DNA of 8,164 bases. Source: an uncultured Clostridia bacterium. GTDB lineage: Bacteria > Bacillota > Clostridia > Lachnospirales > Anaerotignaceae. The stretch covers positions 1 to 8,164 of the forward strand of contig CATZIM010000068.1 in assembly GCA_958420075.1 (NCBI GenBank). Direction: 5' to 3'. This document shows positions 6,462 to 8,164 of the stretch, one piece after another; the stretch's first letter is position 1; every line of letters begins with the position of its first letter. Below the pieces are notes generated by a model that had not been told where the DNA came from, made no database searches, and was given only the letters and a program-made list of their open reading frames with translations. The translations under genes and the position numbers were made by a program.

Positions 6462-7340
6462 ATGGCAGAACGTATTTCAACACCTTCCAGAACCAAACAG
6501 ATCATTGAGGAAAACGGTTTTTACTTCAAAAAGAATTTTGGTCAGAACTTCCTCATTGACAGCAACATTCTGGATAATATCGCAGAATGCGCCGGTGTCA
6601 CAAAAGAGGACTGTGTGCTGGAAATCGGCCCCGGTATCGGCAGTCTGACACAGGTGCTGGCAGAACATGCCAGAGAAGTAGTTGCCATTGAAATTGACAG
6701 CAACCTGATTCCCATTTTGTCTAAAACACTGGCAGATTATGACAACATCGAAGTTCGCAATCAGGATATTCTGAAAACAGATATTGACGCCATTATTCGG
6801 GAGAAAAATAACGATCGACCCATCAAAGTGGTGGCAAACCTGCCTTATTACATCACCACCCCCATCATCATGGACCTGCTGGAAAATGAGCGGAAAGTGG
6901 ACACCATCACCGTTATGGTGCAGAAAGAAGTGGCAGAAAGAATGCAGGCAGGCCCTGGGGATAAGGAATACGGCGCCCTGTCCATTGCGGTACAGTATTA
7001 CTGTGACGCCTATCTGGACATGATTGTACAGCCTTCCTGTTTTATGCCCCGTCCCAAGGTGGCTTCCGCAGTCATCACACTGAAAGTGCTTCCGGAGCGG
7101 AAAATCGCCGCAAAAGATGAGGAACTGTTCTTCCATCTGGTGAAATGCGCCTTTGGGCAGCGCCGGAAAACACTGTTGAATTGTCTGTTCAATCAGGGAA
7201 ATCTGGGCTTTTCCAAGGAAGAATGGACAGAAATTCTCACTTCTTTGGGCTGGGACCCTCGTGTCAGAGGGGAAGCATTGTCCATTGAGGATTTTGCAAA
7301 ACTGACAGACGCGGTTTTTGACGCAAAACAGAATCAGTAA
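6462..7340 (+). CDS. rsmA: 16S rRNA (adenine1518-N6/adenine1519-N6)-dimethyltransferase
   Basis: RsmA (KsgA) dimethylates two adjacent adenosines near the 3' end of 16S rRNA using S-adenosylmethionine, a late step in 30S subunit maturation. The 292-residue length is normal. Visible motifs are KKNFGQNFLID (23-33), motif I EIGPGIGSLT (54-63), the acidic end of strand 2 AIEID (75-79), the catalytic NLPYY (126-130), a MPRPKVASAV segment and FGQRRKT (231-237) of the C-terminal domain. ATG 6462 follows AGGGGGAG (6449-6456) with a spacer of 5. The gene is co-transcribed with the export-family gene upstream. Loss of this enzyme gives kasugamycin resistance in other bacteria. The stop is followed within a few bases by structured element copy B. 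Confidence 0.97.
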   Translation: MAERISTPSRTKQIIEENGFYFKKNFGQNFLIDSNILDNIAECAGVTKEDCVLEIGPGIGSLTQVLAEHAREVVAIEIDSNLIPILSKTLADYDNIEVRNQDILKTDIDAIIREKNNDRPIKVVANLPYYITTPIIMDLLENERKVDTITVMVQKEVAERMQAGPGDKEYGALSIAVQYYCDAYLDMIVQPSCFMPRPKVASAVITLKVLPERKIAAKDEELFFHLVKCAFGQRRKTLLNCLFNQGNLGFSKEEWTEILTSLGWDPRVRGEALSIEDFAKLTDAVFDAKQNQ

Positions 7341-7397
7341 ATAGATATGCTCTGACGAAAGCAACTTCCCATTAAGAAAACATATCTTAATAAAAAT

Positions 7398-7451
7398 AAG
7401 CAAGCTGAAAACCTTTATATCATAAGGATTTCAGCTTGCTTTGTTTTTTTT
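7398..7451 (+). terminator. Intrinsic terminator after rsmA (main hairpin of copy B)
   Basis: Arms 7398-7415 and 7424-7441 form 17 of 18 pairs, with one A.A mismatch, around an 8-base loop, followed by TG and eight T (7444-7451). Confidence 0.9.
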
Positions 7452-7457
7452 ATGAAG

Positions 7458-7487
7458 ATGCCCCTAAAGTCAGGGCATATTTTTTTT
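7458..7487 (+). terminator. Second terminator hairpin at the 3' end of copy B
   Basis: ATGCCC (7458-7463) pairs with GGGCAT (7473-7478) around 9 bases, followed by A and T8 (7480-7487). The 3' arm also belongs to the long-range closing stem of copy B, so the two structures exclude each other. Confidence 0.65.
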
Positions 7488-7507
7488 GTCCGAAAATGGA
7501 AATCCTA

Positions 7508-7535
7508 TTGTATTTTGGTAGGAACGTGCTATACT
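7508..7535 (+). promoter_or_regulatory. Promoter of csoR
   Basis: TTGTAT (7508-7513) is 16 bases before an extended -10, TGC followed by TATACT (7530-7535). The predicted start, near 7542, falls at the edge of the operator at 7541-7559. Confidence 0.72.
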
Positions 7536-7540
7536 GAAAA

Positions 7541-7559
7541 TATCCCCCTAGGGGGGATA
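7541..7559. promoter_or_regulatory. Putative CsoR-family operator
   Basis: The perfect 12-base palindrome CCCCCTAGGGGG (7544-7555) is flanked by TAT on the left and GATA on the right. This matches the G/C-tract pseudopalindromes with a TA centre that CsoR/RcnR/CstR-family repressors bind. It sits at the predicted transcription start, just upstream of the gene for such a repressor, so autorepression relieved by metal or a thiol-reactive signal is expected. Confidence 0.75.
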
Positions 7560-7574
7560 TGAAGGAGGGAGAAT

Positions 7575-7841
7575 ATGGCACATCATCACGATACCAAACA
7601 AGTGCTGAACCGTCTTTCCAGAGCTATCGGACATCTGGAAGCGGTGAAAAAAATGGTGGAGGAAGGGCAGGATTGCAGTCAGGTGCTGATACAGCTGGCA
7701 GCAGTGAAGTCCGCTCTCAATAATACGGGAAAAATCATTCTGAAAGACCATATCAACCATTGCATTGTGGAGGCTGTGGAAACTGGAGACAAAAAAGCTC
7801 TGGAAGATTTGTCGGCAGCCATCGACCAGTTCATGAAATGA
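7575..7841 (+). CDS. CsoR-family metal-sensing transcriptional repressor
   Basis: This 88-residue all-helical protein of the DUF156 (CsoR/RcnR/FrmR/CstR) class binds DNA as a tetramer in the apo form and releases it on ligand binding. The core reads NRLSRAIGHLEAVKKMVEEG, followed by DCSQVLIQLAAVKSALNNTG and HINHC. C34, H59 and C63 have the spacing of the Cu(I) ligands Cys36, His61 and Cys65 of Mycobacterium tuberculosis CsoR. A His triplet at 3-5 also recalls the N-terminal His of Ni/Co sensors, so copper is likely but not proven. CstR persulfide sensors lack the His, which argues against that subtype. ATG 7575 follows AAGGAGGG (7562-7569). The gene has its own promoter and operator and is 10 bases upstream of a permease gene, its probable target. 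Confidence 0.9.
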   Translation: MAHHHDTKQVLNRLSRAIGHLEAVKKMVEEGQDCSQVLIQLAAVKSALNNTGKIILKDHINHCIVEAVETGDKKALEDLSAAIDQFMK

Positions 7842-7851
7842 GGGGATTTCT

Positions 7852-8164
7852 ATGACAGCACAAAAAACAGCTATTTTCTGGGCAATTCTGGCGGCGGGGC
7901 TTTATGCCCTGAATGCACCTGTTTCCAAATTGCTGTTGGAAGAAGTGCCGCCAACTATGATGGCAGCCCTGCTGTATCTGGGGGCAGGCATGGGATTGGC
8001 AGTGGTGCGCCTTGTCCAGCGCATGACAGGAAAAGGGAAGAAGGAAGCACCTTTGACAAAAAAAGACATGCCTTATACTGTGGGAATGGTTGTGCTGGAT
8101 ATTGCCGCACCCATTTTCCTCATGGTTGGCTTGACCATGACTACGGCGGCAAACGCTTCTTTGC
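7852..8164 (+). CDS. EamA/DMT-family transporter (3' end missing)
   Basis: The first 104 residues are present and the frame is open to the window edge. The full family length is about 290-300 residues with ten membrane helices. Hydrophobic segments lie at about 8-27 (IFWAILAAGLYALNAPVSKL), 35-54 (PPTMMAALLYLGAGMGLAVV) and 76-95. The pattern 'AAxLYAxNxPxSKLLL..VPPTMMAALLYLGAG' is typical of EamA permeases, which export or import small metabolites. The substrate cannot be read from sequence. ATG 7852 follows AGGGG (7841-7845), which overlaps the csoR stop, so the two genes form an operon. The link to a CsoR-type repressor suggests a role in metal or reactive-sulfur stress, but this is inference. 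No CopA or CopZ gene is in view. Confidence 0.82.
   Translation, partial: MTAQKTAIFWAILAAGLYALNAPVSKLLLEEVPPTMMAALLYLGAGMGLAVVRLVQRMTGKGKKEAPLTKKDMPYTVGMVVLDIAAPIFLMVGLTMTTAANASL

Larger units (their letters stand above)
7345..7487 (+). repeat. Structured intergenic element, copy B (plus sense, after rsmA)
   Basis: This 143-base relative of copy A starts 5 bases after the rsmA stop. Its ends pair over 12 bases with one T.G wobble (7345-7356 with 7469-7480) and run into T8 (7480-7487). Inside are AAGCAACTTCCC, a hairpin ATTAAGA/TCTTAAT (7371-7377 with 7385-7391) with loop AAACATA, ATAAAAATAAG, the large 7398-7441 hairpin and TATGAAGATGCCCC. Against copy A it lacks about 61 bases between two AAGAAAACAT repeats and a short 8-base piece. 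It lies in the 234-base gap between rsmA and csoR. Confidence 0.8.

Noticed and set aside
7318..7347. Possible promoter TTGACG (7318-7323) with TAGATA (7342-7347) driving copy B as a separate small RNA
   Set aside because: The -35 is good but the -10 is poor, and copy A has no matching promoter at the same place, so it was not annotated.
6477..7403. Long open frame antisense to rsmA on the minus strand (308 codons)
   Set aside because: It mirrors rsmA, is rich in His, Cys and Phe as expected for an antisense shadow, has no ribosome binding site and runs through the copy B hairpins.
7345..7487. Copy B as a riboswitch for csoR
   Set aside because: csoR has its own promoter downstream of the element, and copy A has no gene in the same sense downstream, so a classic 5'-leader role is unlikely.

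Overview
The window looks like chromosomal DNA of an anaerobic, Gram-positive bacterium of class Clostridia, of the Lachnospiraceae or Anaerotignum kind. This rests on a yycH-yycI pair (accessory genes of the Firmicutes WalRK system), a compact FeoB with a PCNGRFP motif, strong AAGGAGG-type ribosome binding sites, mid-range base composition and protein style. The taxonomy is inference. No tRNA, rRNA, CRISPR array or transposase is visible.

Layout. Positions 1-1959 hold the 3' part of yycH and a complete yycI, closed by a clear intrinsic terminator. Positions 2071-4313 hold feoA-feoB, for ferrous iron uptake. Positions 4377-4661 hold a small Nif11-like protein with a Gly-Gly motif and its own likely promoter. 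A minus-strand RpiR-family regulator (4878-5741) converges on it. Divergent from the regulator, a consensus promoter (5873-5901) drives a small multidrug-export-family membrane protein and rsmA (ksgA), the 16S rRNA dimethyladenosine methyltransferase. Positions 7508-7841 hold a CsoR-family metal-sensing repressor with its promoter and a C5-TA-G5 operator. It is followed by the start of an EamA/DMT-type permease that runs off the window.

The most interesting content is noncoding. The gap after the rpiR stop (4660-4869, minus sense) and the gap after the rsmA stop (7345-7487, plus sense) hold two diverged copies of one structured element, each in the orientation of the gene it follows. Both share a closing stem next to a U-run, a conserved AAGCA..TTCCC segment, a small hairpin with an AAAACATA loop, a long GCTGAAA/TTTCAGC hairpin and a TATGAAGAYGCCCC segment. 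The closing stem has a different sequence in each copy but pairs in both, in the same register. The long hairpin carries one compensatory base-pair change. This points to a selected RNA structure, either a 3'-UTR element or a small RNA. I cannot match it to a named RNA family from the sequence alone.

The genes look like ordinary chromosomal neighbours: envelope stress signalling, iron uptake, translation maturation and metal sensing. Local operons are yycH-yycI, feoA-feoB (perhaps reading into the Nif11-like gene), the export-family gene with rsmA, and csoR with the permease.
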